A program made the translations under genes and the position numbers. This document shows, in pieces, positions 1 through 8,344 of a stretch of 64,000 nt of DNA (position 1 is the first letter of the stretch; each line of letters starts with the position of its first letter). Under the pieces are notes generated by a model. The model made no database searches, was not told where the DNA came from, and saw only the letters and a program-made list of their open reading frames with translations. The DNA comes from Paenibacillus sp. (GTDB taxonomy: Bacteria > Bacillota > Bacilli > Paenibacillales > Paenibacillaceae). The DNA lies in assembly GCA_023512345.1 (NCBI GenBank), contig JAILZT010000002.1, positions 310,001 to 374,000 on the forward strand. Reading direction: 5' to 3'.

Positions 1-359
1 TCTCGCAAAAGATTTTTCCCTATACCGTATCCCCAAAAATCCTGTAATACACAAACTCCAAATTCTACTTTATGAGACAATCTATTCAAATGACTTCCTT
101 CGCATCTTGAAAAACCGACGATCCGCTCCCCCACGGTTGCCACTAAAAATAAGTTCCTCGTTTGTTCCGTATCTGCTCTGATCATCTGTTCAAAGCCGGG
201 GACATCTATGAAGCCCTCACCTTGTTCCCTGTCTAAATATTCTGTTTCTCCGTCGATATGTAATCTTAATTCAGACAGAGCTGTGGCATCGGCTTCGATT
301 GCAGATCTGATTGTATAGTTCAGTCCATTCACATTGAACTCTTGTTTGATGATAATCAT
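1..359 (-). CDS. GNAT family N-acetyltransferase (3' part missing)
   Basis: The reverse strand is open from an ATG at 359 to the window edge (119 codons, no stop), so the C-terminus lies outside. The visible part begins MIIIKQEFNVNGLNYTIRSA and carries the GNAT fold signature: an N-terminal beta strand with RSAIEADATALSELR, a central strand LFLVATVGERIVGFSRCEG, and the acetyl-CoA pyrophosphate-binding loop GYGIGKNLL near residue 110. A GGATGGAG ribosome binding site precedes the ATG. Substrate cannot be told. Family assignment is firm; function beyond acyl-CoA-dependent N-acetylation is unknown. Confidence 0.8.
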   Translation of the reverse strand, partial: MIIIKQEFNVNGLNYTIRSAIEADATALSELRLHIDGETEYLDREQGEGFIDVPGFEQMIRADTEQTRNLFLVATVGERIVGFSRCEGSHLNRLSHKVEFGVCVLQDFWGYGIGKNLLR

Positions 360-397
360 GAATTACTCCATCCTTACCGTAATTGAGTCTAGGCGGT

Positions 398-1252
398 TCA
401 TTTTGTCCCAGCCATAAAATACTCAAGCCCCTGAAGCAAATCCTCAGGCAGCTCCTCTACCTTCAGATAGGCCTTCATTTCCAGCACTACCCGTTCGCGG
501 TCTTGCCCAAAAACATCAACTACCCGCGCCAACCGTTCCCAAGAGGATAAATCCTTGCGAAATTCCTCCTCATTCATAGGTGTTCCATGGGATTCCACAT
601 ACCAATCGGCCTTATAGCTATACGCCAATCCAAGCAGCCGCAAGAATCCGGTACTGCTATATTTCTGCGGCCCTCCGTATACAGACGGTCCCAGAGCATC
701 TCCAAGAAATAAGACTCGATCTTCGTTAACGTATAAAAAGCATGAATCTTCCGCATGATCTCCACCTACATGAACCAACTCACAAGTGATTCCACCGAGA
801 TCAAGGGTGATTCTCTCTTTGAAGATAATATCAGGTTCCACCAGAGCGAGAGTCCGATCCTCCCCGTATTCCTTACGAATATCATTTGCGCTTCTATGAC
901 TAAGGGTCCCTTCATTCACAAGCTGGTCCAAAGTATCATCAGACCAGTCCAAATGCACTAAGGTGGCAAGAGATTTGGCGGTCTCTTCATGGGCTACTGC
1001 CGGTATATTCCAAGCTGACATCCCGAAGGTATGATCCCAGTGCCAATGGGTTAGAGCCAGAAGTTCAGGTTGCTTATATCCCCTTCTGGACAATTCCTCT
1101 CGGAACAACTCCGCGTGTGCCGGTGAATTACCGGCATCCATCAGAAGGGTTCGTCTATCACCTGTTATCGCTGCCAAAATAGGGCGATCCGTGTCATGCT
1201 CTGCATGCATAATGATTACATGCTTGCTCAATTGCTGAAACTTATGCTCCAT
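398..1252 (-). CDS. MBL-fold metallo-hydrolase
   Basis: A 284-residue metallo-beta-lactamase-fold hydrolase. The zinc motif HWHWDH is at residues 69-74, followed by a GGDHAEDS segment (third metal histidine region) and FLGDALGP (bridging aspartate). The fold covers hydrolases of lactones, thioesters and phosphodiesters, so the substrate is not predictable from these motifs. No signal peptide is seen, so it is probably cytoplasmic. An AAGGAGAG ribosome binding site precedes the ATG at 1252. It lies 38 bp upstream of the truncated acetyltransferase on the same strand and may be co-transcribed with it. Confidence 0.85.
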   Translation of the reverse strand: MEHKFQQLSKHVIIMHAEHDTDRPILAAITGDRRTLLMDAGNSPAHAELFREELSRRGYKQPELLALTHWHWDHTFGMSAWNIPAVAHEETAKSLATLVHLDWSDDTLDQLVNEGTLSHRSANDIRKEYGEDRTLALVEPDIIFKERITLDLGGITCELVHVGGDHAEDSCFLYVNEDRVLFLGDALGPSVYGGPQKYSSTGFLRLLGLAYSYKADWYVESHGTPMNEEEFRKDLSSWERLARVVDVFGQDRERVVLEMKAYLKVEELPEDLLQGLEYFMAGTK

Positions 1253-1408
1253 AGTTAGCTCTCCTTCAACCGAGGGTGATGTAGCTGATTTTCATTCATG
1301 TTGTATGAATTCGAGATGTAAATCCATACTCCCTGTTTTCCCAACCGTGTTTTTCGTTTAATAAGGAATAGCTAAGGCTAAAGTCGCATGCAAAAAGGAG
1401 GCGGGGGT

Positions 1409-2254
1409 ATGATTAGGATCGGTCTGACAGGGTTCGGTGACCACGATGAGCTGTACGGTAAAATAAAACCAGCCCTTCGCCTGCCCACCTACAGCGGCCA
1501 TTTCTCCATTGTAGAAATCGACAGCTCTTTTTATGCGGTGCAGCCCGTTAAAAATTATACCAAATGGGTCGAACAGACTCCGGACGGCTTCAGCTTTATT
1601 GTTAAGGCCTATCAGGGAATGACAGGACATCTGCGGGGCAAAAAAAACTATTATGATACCAAAGAAGAAATGTTCCAAGCCTTTCATCATTCCATTGGGC
1701 CGGTGATTAGCAGCGGGAAGATGGCAATGACTTTATTCCAGTTCCCACCGTGGTTTGATTGCACCCGGGATAACATTGAAATTTTGCAGGAGACCAAAGA
1801 ACTGATGCTGGATGTTCCTTGCGCACTTGAATTCCGAAATAGCAGCTGGTACAGCCCCGAATTTCACGATAAGACACTTCAACTTATGGAACGGGAAGGC
1901 TGGATACATACTGTTGTTGATGAACCTCAGGCGGGTACAGGCTCAGTGCCCATAGTCTCTGTTGCGACTTCTTCGGAGATGACCTTGGTCCGTATGCATG
2001 GCCGTAATATCAGTGGTTGGAATCAAAGCCAGCATCCCGATTGGCGTAAGCTCCGTTACCTATATCGTTACAGTACTGAAGAGCTTGAAGAGTGGCTGGA
2101 CCGCCTTCTAGAGCTGGAGAAATTCTCTAAAGTTGTGTATGTAGTGTTTAACAATAATTCAGGCGGCGATGCTACTGATAATGCCAAAGAGCTTCAAGCC
2201 ATGCTGGGTGTTGAGGACCAAGGTTTGGCACCACTCCAATTGGACTTATTCTAG
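1409..2254 (+). CDS. DUF72 (YecE-like) protein
   Basis: A 281-residue protein of the DUF72/YecE family, a TIM-barrel-like family of unknown function. Recognisable stretches are the N-terminal IRIGLTGFGDHDELY, the FSIVEIDSSFYAVQP segment, the FQFPPWF strand and a C-terminal VYVVFNNNSGGDATDNA motif. An earlier in-frame ATG at 1388 lies upstream of the strong AAAAGGAGG site at 1394-1400, so the ATG at 1409 is the better start. The stop is followed within 50 bp by the alpha-amylase gene on the same strand, with no terminator between, so the two may share a transcript. No specific function is claimed. Confidence 0.85.
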   Translation: MIRIGLTGFGDHDELYGKIKPALRLPTYSGHFSIVEIDSSFYAVQPVKNYTKWVEQTPDGFSFIVKAYQGMTGHLRGKKNYYDTKEEMFQAFHHSIGPVISSGKMAMTLFQFPPWFDCTRDNIEILQETKELMLDVPCALEFRNSSWYSPEFHDKTLQLMEREGWIHTVVDEPQAGTGSVPIVSVATSSEMTLVRMHGRNISGWNQSQHPDWRKLRYLYRYSTEELEEWLDRLLELEKFSKVVYVVFNNNSGGDATDNAKELQAMLGVEDQGLAPLQLDLF

Positions 2255-2300
2255 AGAAAAATAATTTTTACAATAAAGTAGATTGAAGGGGATCAGAGAG

Positions 2301-3809
2301 ATGAAACGAAACCATACGATGTTACAGTTTTTTGAGTGGCATGTTGTCGCTGACGGAAACCACTGGAACCATCTTAGTGAACTGGCTCCCGACCTCAAGG
2401 CAGTGGGCATTGATGCAGTCTGGATTCCTCCGGTAACAAAGGCAGTCTCTGCAGAAGATACCGGATACGGCGTTTATGATCTATACGATCTGGGAGAGTT
2501 TGACCAAAAAGGAACCATACGTACTAAATATGGAACCAAACAGGAGCTGGTGGAAGCCATTGCCGAGTGCCAAAAAAATGGCATCGCCGTCTATGTTGAT
2601 CTTGTTATGAATCATAAGGCAGGCGCGGATGAAACGGAAGTCTTTCAGGTCATTGAGGTCGATCCGCATAACCGAATGGAGGATATCTCCAAGCCCTTCG
2701 AGATCGAAGGCTGGACAAAGTTCACTTTCCCGGGTCGTGGAGTAGAGTACTCCGCCTTTAAGTGGGATTTCAATCATTTCAACGGCACCGATTTTGATGC
2801 AAAAGAGAACCGCAGCGGCGTCTTTCGTATTGTGGGGGAGAATAAAAACTGGAACTTGAATGTGGATAACGAATTCGGTAACTACGATTACCTCATGTTC
2901 GCCAATATTGACTACAGCCATCCAGATGTTCATCAAGAGATGCTGGAATGGGGAAAATGGCTGGTGGACACCCTCCAATGCAGCGGCTATCGTCTGGATG
3001 CCATCAAGCATATTAACCATGATTTCATCAAAGAGTTCGCCGCTGAAATGACCAAAAAGCGCGGCGAGGATTTCTATATTGTAGGTGAGTTCTGGAATTC
3101 CGACTTAAATGCATGTCGAGAATTTCTGAACACCGTCGATTATCAGATCGATCTATTCGATGTGTCACTCCATTACAAGCTCCATTCTGCTTCTTTGGCG
3201 GGCAGGGATTTTGATCTGACCAAAATCTTTGACGACACCCTTGTCCAGACCCACCCCACCCATGCCGTAACCTTCGTAGACAATCATGACTCCCAGCCCC
3301 ACGAGGCGCTAGAGTCATGGGTAGGGGACTGGTTCAAGCAAAGCGCCTATGCGCTGATCCTGCTCCGCCGGGATGGTTACCCTGTCGTATTTTACGGAGA
3401 CTATTATGGGATCGGCGGGCCCACACCGGTGGACAGCAAGAAAACAGCCATAGACCCCCTGCTCTATGTCCGCTATCAAAAAGCATATGGTGAGCAAGAG
3501 GATTATTTCGACCACCCGAACACCATTGGCTGGGTTCGTCGAGGAGTCGAGGAGTTCGAGGGCACAGGCTGTGCGGTCGTGATCTCCAACGGTGATGAAG
3601 GTGAGAAGCGAATGTTCGTAGGGGAACACCGTGCGGGTGAAGCTTGGGTCGATTTCACCCATAACCGGGAGGAGTCCATAACGATTGGCGAAGATGGTTG
3701 GGCAACCTTTAAGGTGAATGGAGGCAGTGTCTCCGTATGGGCCATCCTCGATCCATCAGAAGATACTGATGTTAAGCATCCTTCCCCTTCGGAAAAAGAA
3801 GTGATTTAA
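2301..3809 (+). CDS. Cytoplasmic alpha-amylase (GH13)
   Basis: A 502-residue glycoside hydrolase family 13 enzyme hydrolysing alpha-1,4-glucans. The start MKRNHTMLQFFEWHV is typical of the Bacillus-type subfamily (GH13_5). Catalytic residues are visible: the nucleophile Asp in RLDAIKHI (about residue 233), acid/base Glu in VGEFWN (about 263) and the transition-state His-Asp pair in FVDNHDSQP (329-330). There is no signal peptide, so it probably acts on internal maltodextrins. A TTG at 2283 is in frame, but GAAGGGG at 2285-2291 favours the ATG at 2301. Two hairpins follow, the second a clear terminator. Confidence 0.92.
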   Translation: MKRNHTMLQFFEWHVVADGNHWNHLSELAPDLKAVGIDAVWIPPVTKAVSAEDTGYGVYDLYDLGEFDQKGTIRTKYGTKQELVEAIAECQKNGIAVYVDLVMNHKAGADETEVFQVIEVDPHNRMEDISKPFEIEGWTKFTFPGRGVEYSAFKWDFNHFNGTDFDAKENRSGVFRIVGENKNWNLNVDNEFGNYDYLMFANIDYSHPDVHQEMLEWGKWLVDTLQCSGYRLDAIKHINHDFIKEFAAEMTKKRGEDFYIVGEFWNSDLNACREFLNTVDYQIDLFDVSLHYKLHSASLAGRDFDLTKIFDDTLVQTHPTHAVTFVDNHDSQPHEALESWVGDWFKQSAYALILLRRDGYPVVFYGDYYGIGGPTPVDSKKTAIDPLLYVRYQKAYGEQEDYFDHPNTIGWVRRGVEEFEGTGCAVVISNGDEGEKRMFVGEHRAGEAWVDFTHNREESITIGEDGWATFKVNGGSVSVWAILDPSEDTDVKHPSPSEKEVI

Positions 3810-3882
3810 CGTAAGAAGAAACGGCTATGCCATCCTTAAAGGGACGGCACCCGTTTCTCGGAGAAATATAGGATATTTTTAA

Positions 3883-3921
3883 AAAAGCCTCCTTTCTGCT
3901 TGTCGCAGTTGGGAGGCTTTT
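3883..3921. terminator. Bidirectional intrinsic terminator
   Basis: AAAAGCCTCC pairs with GGGAGGCTTTT around an 18-nt loop, with A-rich and T-rich flanks, so it can end the amylase transcript from the left and bioY from the right. A separate hairpin without a T tract (AGAAACGG ... CCGTTTCT, about 3815-3861) lies just before it and may protect the amylase mRNA 3' end. Confidence 0.8.
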
Positions 3922-3956
3922 GAGTTCATTAGGACTTTTTTTGAAACTATATATGT

Positions 3957-4568
3957 CTACAAACGGCCCGTAAGCGGCTTCTCATCCGCCTGCCAGGTGC
4001 TCGATTTTACATTCAGAATCCGTTCGATCGGGTATACCTTCCAGACAGCAGCTACTACTCCTGAAACGATGACGGCCTTGGTCAAGTCACCTGGCAAGAA
4101 AGGCCACATGCCCGCAACCAATGCACCAGTTAATGAATCTATAGGGTAAGTGTAGGCCAGCCAACTCACTCCCCCAGGATACACGAGTAATGAACCGAAC
4201 ACAAAATTGACTACAAGCAGTTTGAGGACTGTATATTTAGTCTGAGTCATACGCTCCGCAAACCAGCCAATTAGAAAAGCCGCAAAGGGCCAAGACCAAA
4301 TGTATCCAGCAGTAAAGCCAGTCAGTACCGACACGCCGCCTTTACCACCCATTACCGGAAATCCGGCTGCACATAACCCGATGACAATAAGTACTGCAAT
4401 CGTTCCATAACGGGCTCCTAAAACGGATCCAGCCAGCATAACCGCTAAAGTCTGAAGCGTTATCGGCACGGTAGAAAAGGGAAGTGAAATTTTCATAAAG
4501 CTCAAAGATATCATAATTCCGGCAAATAAAGCGCTAAAAACCAAACCTCGAATAGACCATTCTTTCAT
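3957..4568 (-). CDS. bioY: BioY-type biotin ECF transporter S component
   Basis: A 203-residue integral membrane protein with about six hydrophobic helices, matching the BioY substrate-capture subunit of energy-coupling-factor transporters. Recognisable family stretches are the N-terminal ALFAGIMISLSFMKISLPFSTVPITLQTLAVMLA region (split here for reading), GARYGTIAVLIVIGLCAAGFP, the GFTAGYIWSWPFAAFLIGW segment and PGDLTKAVI near the C-terminus. BioY binds biotin and associates with two ATPases and EcfT; exactly those subunits are encoded divergently at 4727-7206. A GGAGG site precedes the ATG. No recognised BirA operator was found in the divergent promoter region. Confidence 0.9.
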   Translation of the reverse strand: MKEWSIRGLVFSALFAGIMISLSFMKISLPFSTVPITLQTLAVMLAGSVLGARYGTIAVLIVIGLCAAGFPVMGGKGGVSVLTGFTAGYIWSWPFAAFLIGWFAERMTQTKYTVLKLLVVNFVFGSLLVYPGGVSWLAYTYPIDSLTGALVAGMWPFLPGDLTKAVIVSGVVAAVWKVYPIERILNVKSSTWQADEKPLTGRL

Positions 4569-4672
4569 GATTGAGAAATACCTCCAAATTTTTATAATAT
4601 AAAAAAAGCGAAGCCGTTTCTTTCGAGGATCACTATATCATCCCTATTTCAATACATCAATCTTTAAATATT

Positions 4673-4681
4673 TGTTATAAT
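4673..4681 (+). promoter_or_regulatory. Extended -10 promoter of the ECF ATPase operon
   Basis: TGTTATAAT is a perfect extended -10 element (TGnTATAAT). The predicted transcription start falls near 4688, almost on the in-frame ATG at 4691, which supports translation starting at the later ATG (4727). The -10 is embedded in an imperfect inverted repeat TTGTT-N9-AACAA (4672-4690), whose regulator is unknown. Confidence 0.5.
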
Positions 4682-4726
4682 CGAAAACAAATGAGGATTA
4701 CAGCTCCAAAGGAAGCAGGCAAAAGA

Positions 4727-5539
4727 ATGATCCAAGCACATAATCTATCTTTAATATTCCAGGACGGACAGCTCAAACTGCCTGTTCTGCAAGGAATCCA
4801 TTTACATATTGAACGAGGTGAATGGCTTGCGCTCACCGGTTCTAACGGTTGTGGTAAATCATCATTAATACGCACCTTCAACGGACTGCTAATGCCCTCC
4901 GCGGGAAGTCTAACCGCTGCAGGTCTTGATATGCGTTCTCCTGTAAATCGGAAGACCGTGAAGGAGCGCATTCAGCTAGTCTTCCAGAACCCAGAATCGC
5001 AAACTATCGGCTCAACGCCTGCTGAAGATATTGCCTTTGGGCTGGAGAATCGGGGAATTCCTCAGGCAGAGATGCAAGACCGAATCGAGGTTCTTCTAGA
5101 AAAAGTTGGTCTAGCTCAAAAAGCAGGAGATGACGTTGCCACTCTATCCGGCGGTGAACGGCAGCGCCTTGCCGTTGCGAGCTGTCTGGCACTGGATGCG
5201 GAGATGATCATATTCGACGAGGTTACTTCCATGCTTGACCCAATCGGACGCCGAGAGATATTCTCCCTTGCCCGTGAACTATGGAAGCAGGGTACAACGG
5301 TAGTATGGGTTACGCAGCGAATGGAGGAACTGTCCGAAAGCCCGCGAATTGCGGTTATGGAGGAGGGACAGCTAATATATGATGGGGACCCTCGCACTTT
5401 GTTCTATACCTCTACTCTTCCCGACAAATTGGGCTGGGATCTTCCGCCTGTTCTAGGCATTGGCCATTTACTGCAAGCCCAAGGGTGGGCTATAGAGCGT
5501 TTACCTTTAACAGAAAATGATCTTGAGGGAATCTTATGA
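4727..5539 (+). CDS. ECF transporter ATPase (EcfA-type)
   Basis: A 270-residue ABC ATPase of the energy-coupling-factor class. It has Walker A GSNGCGKSS (residues 38-46), the FQNPESQTIG Q-loop typical of EcfA/CbiO proteins, the ABC signature LSGGERQRLAVA and Walker B MIIFDEVTSMLDP. It powers the module with the second ATPase domain encoded immediately downstream, whose ATG overlaps this stop codon (ATGA, 5536-5539), implying translational coupling. An upstream ATG at 4691 coincides with the predicted transcription start; AAAGGAAG at 4708-4715 supports 4727. Divergent placement from bioY suggests biotin uptake, though ECF modules can be shared among S components. Confidence 0.88.
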   Translation: MIQAHNLSLIFQDGQLKLPVLQGIHLHIERGEWLALTGSNGCGKSSLIRTFNGLLMPSAGSLTAAGLDMRSPVNRKTVKERIQLVFQNPESQTIGSTPAEDIAFGLENRGIPQAEMQDRIEVLLEKVGLAQKAGDDVATLSGGERQRLAVASCLALDAEMIIFDEVTSMLDPIGRREIFSLARELWKQGTTVVWVTQRMEELSESPRIAVMEEGQLIYDGDPRTLFYTSTLPDKLGWDLPPVLGIGHLLQAQGWAIERLPLTENDLEGIL

Positions 5540-7206
5540 ACATTGAATTAAAAAATATTTCGTTCTCCTATGATAAAAAACAAGTACTGCATGAGATCAG
5601 CCTACATATCCCAGAAGGTCAATTAACCCTTATCTGTGGAGTAACCGGCAGCGGAAAGTCAACCCTGCTGCGCTTAATATCCGGGCTGGAAAATCCTGAT
5701 TCCGGCAGCATGAACTATTCAAACAACGACAAGGGCTCAGCAATCTCCATAGTGTTCCAGCAGCCTGAGACCCAGCTGTTCGCCAGCAGTGCGCATAAAG
5801 ATATTGAATACGGATTGGAGCAGCGGGAAGTGCCTAGAAACCTTCGAACGGAGCTCGTCCGGCATGCACTGGATAAGGTCGGGCTTCCGCATGAACGATT
5901 CAGCGAGCGTTCCCCCTTTCTACTGAGCGGTGGCGAGAAGCGCAGACTTTGTATTGCAGGAGCTATCGCCACCACACCTGAGCTGCTAATTCTGGATGAG
6001 CCTACAGCAGGTCTTGATCCCTCAGCCATCCGGGGTCTTTTGGAAACGGTACAGGAACTGCGTCAAAGCGGACTAACTATTGTCATCGGCACTCATGATT
6101 TGGACAGCTTCTTCCCGATCGCGGATGGGGTTGTTGTCATGTCACAGGGCTCTGTTCATTACCAAGGCCCTGCCGCTCCATTGCTCGAAGAACCGGACAA
6201 GCTAATTACAGCAGGTCTGGAAGCACCCGCCTATGCCCGGATAGGCAGAACGCTCAAGCTGATGGGTCGGCTCGATTGTGTACCAAATAGCCCTGACAGC
6301 CTCCTTAAAGAACTGAGCACTCTACCTTCGGTTCCTAGAGAAGACTCCAAGGTTACAGTAAATCTAGAGTGTGAAAAGGAACAACCAGCTTATATAGCTC
6401 AAAAGGTTAGTAAGCCGCCTACGGCTCCAAATCCTCTAGACGGATTCGTTTCCACACGAAAAACCCGTTGGCAAGGTCTTGACCCTCGGGTGAAGTGGCT
6501 GGGGATGGTCTTATGGACATTGATTATATTGGGAATGAACACTCCGACTCCGCTGTTGCTTACAACAGGACTCACAGCTGTACTGATCTGGTCAGCCGGA
6601 ATCTCTTGGAGAAGAATCGTACAGTTCTTTCGTCCTTTTCTAATCATGTTTATCTTTCTGTGGATGGTATCGTCTGTATCTTTGCATGATGCAGATTGGC
6701 AGCTCGGCCCTCTTGATATATCCTACTCTGGAATGATTCGTGGGGGATTCAGCATTCTACGCTTTATGTTAATGATTGCACTTGGTTTTCTATTTACAGA
6801 GACGACCACTGGCGCACCGCTGCGTGAAGCGTTAGAGTGGGCCATTTCTCCTCTAAAGAGGCTGGGAATCCGCACCCGTAACTGGTCTCTGGTCGTTTCG
6901 ATCACCCTGCAGTTCGTGCCCTGGATTCTCCGGAAAATAGCCCAGCTGCAGCTGGCGCTGAGATCCCGCGGACGACGGAAAAACCAGTTGAAACGGTGGA
7001 CGCCTAGACAAATTTCTATGCTGATCGTTCCGCTGCTCATTCTCGTCATCGCAATGGGTGATGAACTGGCAACTGCCATTGAATCGCGCGGCTATGATCC
7101 GACCAAGGAAAGGACACCCTGGTATGTCCTAGTCTGGCACCGCAGCGATACGTTGGCATTAGCCTTTATCCTGCTGATAGCAGCAGGAATGTGGCTGATC
7201 TCTTAG
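5536..7206 (+). CDS. Fused ECF ATPase and EcfT transmembrane protein
   Basis: A 556-residue fusion of two subunits that are usually separate. Residues 1 to about 240 form an EcfA-type ATPase: Walker A GVTGSGKST (35-43), signature LLSGGEKRRLCIA and Walker B LLILDEPTAGLDP. A linker of roughly 60-70 residues follows. From about residue 310 the chain is an EcfT-type membrane scaffold starting RWQGLDPRVKWLGMVLW, with several hydrophobic helices and the two coupling-helix Arg-Gly motifs LRSRG and AIESRGYD. Together with the upstream ATPase and divergent BioY it provides all four functional parts of a group I-type ECF importer. The reading frame is uninterrupted, so this is a true fusion as sequenced. 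Confidence 0.87.
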   Translation: MNIELKNISFSYDKKQVLHEISLHIPEGQLTLICGVTGSGKSTLLRLISGLENPDSGSMNYSNNDKGSAISIVFQQPETQLFASSAHKDIEYGLEQREVPRNLRTELVRHALDKVGLPHERFSERSPFLLSGGEKRRLCIAGAIATTPELLILDEPTAGLDPSAIRGLLETVQELRQSGLTIVIGTHDLDSFFPIADGVVVMSQGSVHYQGPAAPLLEEPDKLITAGLEAPAYARIGRTLKLMGRLDCVPNSPDSLLKELSTLPSVPREDSKVTVNLECEKEQPAYIAQKVSKPPTAPNPLDGFVSTRKTRWQGLDPRVKWLGMVLWTLIILGMNTPTPLLLTTGLTAVLIWSAGISWRRIVQFFRPFLIMFIFLWMVSSVSLHDADWQLGPLDISYSGMIRGGFSILRFMLMIALGFLFTETTTGAPLREALEWAISPLKRLGIRTRNWSLVVSITLQFVPWILRKIAQLQLALRSRGRRKNQLKRWTPRQISMLIVPLLILVIAMGDELATAIESRGYDPTKERTPWYVLVWHRSDTLALAFILLIAAGMWLIS

Positions 7207-7235
7207 GCATTGGCTTTGTTTTAAAGTATGTAATA

Positions 7236-8096
7236 CTAGTCCCTTACCCAGCTGGCAATATACTCGGTATGTTGATCTTTAACCTTCAGCTGGGGGTCCT
7301 TCATGACCCAAGAACCCTGGGTCCCCTGCTCTTTGGAGACTAGATCAAAGTTACAGGCGGCAATACCAATGTCGATTCGCTGCATCTCAAACCCCAGCTT
7401 GTTTCCGCTGTAATTAGGCGTATGTACCAAATAAAAATGCACTGCTTTCCGATCCTCGGACAGCACTAACCGCCACGGCTGCTTGTTAGAAGCAGATGGC
7501 CCAAGCCTAACCATTTCGAGTGGCGATTTCAGGACCCCAGCCTCTTCCCGGGTCAAAATTTTCTCAAAGCCCGAATCATAGTAAAGCTCTTCCCACGGCT
7601 TCTTATTATCAGCTTTGACTACATAACGTAAAGTAGTGTCAAGCAACCGCTGCTTCTCCCGTGCATAGCCGACGGGGGTAATGCAGGGAATGATCTCATC
7701 CTGCTCCAAATGAACCTCACTCGCGAATGAATTCCGGTTAAACGTGCCTCCCACCCAGCAGGTTCCCAGATTCAGCCCGCTGATATACAGGATGAGCTTA
7801 TGAAAGACATAACCGAATTCCACCAATGCTTTTTTCTCATTTTTAATCCGTCCAACCAAATAAGCCTGCGGATTCTGTATCAGGCCATACGCTCCAAGTT
7901 TGATTCCTTTCCCGCCGTTGTCATCTTTTGCCCAAATCCATTCGATATTCACTTTCCCGCCGAACGGCCCTATCAAATGCTTCTCCTGCCCCAAATACTC
8001 CATAACCTCATTATAAATTTTGGAGTCAATAGGCGTTGATTCATAAGCCCTTACCGATTTGCGTTTCTCAATAATCTCAATGACCGAGCTTGCCAT
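7236..8096 (-). CDS. Nitroreductase-family protein (TM1586-like)
   Basis: A 286-residue FMN-dependent nitroreductase-fold protein. The N-terminal VIEIIEKRKSVRAYESTPID is the usual start of the family, and a second half-domain contains LEMVRLGPSASNKQPWRLVL, the FMN-contacting SxSNxQPW motif. The two-half arrangement resembles the putative nitroreductase family TM1586. The physiological substrate is not predictable. The upstream ATG at 8120 has a weaker context; GAGGAAG precedes the ATG at 8096. It converges with the ECF operon, with only 29 bp between stops. Confidence 0.75.
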   Translation of the reverse strand: MASSVIEIIEKRKSVRAYESTPIDSKIYNEVMEYLGQEKHLIGPFGGKVNIEWIWAKDDNGGKGIKLGAYGLIQNPQAYLVGRIKNEKKALVEFGYVFHKLILYISGLNLGTCWVGGTFNRNSFASEVHLEQDEIIPCITPVGYAREKQRLLDTTLRYVVKADNKKPWEELYYDSGFEKILTREEAGVLKSPLEMVRLGPSASNKQPWRLVLSEDRKAVHFYLVHTPNYSGNKLGFEMQRIDIGIAACNFDLVSKEQGTQGSWVMKDPQLKVKDQHTEYIASWVRD

Positions 8097-8178
8097 TTCA
8101 ATACACTTCCTCTTCCTCAATATCTATAGATTGTACTTAAGATTTAGTCATTGGGAGTAATAGTATCTACGGTGAATG

Positions 8179-8280
8179 TTTGGACTTCCAGCCGCTGTTG
8201 TCTCCAAATTTCTTGATTTTTACCGCTGTCTGCGGATGAAATCCGGAGACAAAGGCGGTCGCTCTCGCTCTTCCAGTTCC
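8179..8280. repeat. Long imperfect stem-loop carrying a dispersed 30-bp repeat
   Basis: In the gap between the nitroreductase and mprF, CCGCTGTTGTCTCC (about 8190-8203) pairs with GGAGACAAAGGCGG (about 8245-8258) with two mismatches, and a second small hairpin CCGC...GCGG sits in the loop. The right arm continues into 8251-8280, whose reverse complement matches 54812-54841 at 26 of 30 positions. It is therefore one of at least two copies of a short dispersed sequence. No coding function is assigned. Confidence 0.6.
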
Positions 8281-8344
8281 AAAATCCCCCTTCGATCCTA
8301 TCACCCGATGCTATTTTTTAGTTCAATCTATCTATTTGTACTTA

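Noticed and set aside
4672..4690. BirA operator between bioY and the ATPase gene
   Set aside because: TTGTT-N9-AACAA is a palindrome, but the half-sites and spacing do not fit the Bacillus BirA pattern (TTGTTAACC with about 15 bp between half-sites).
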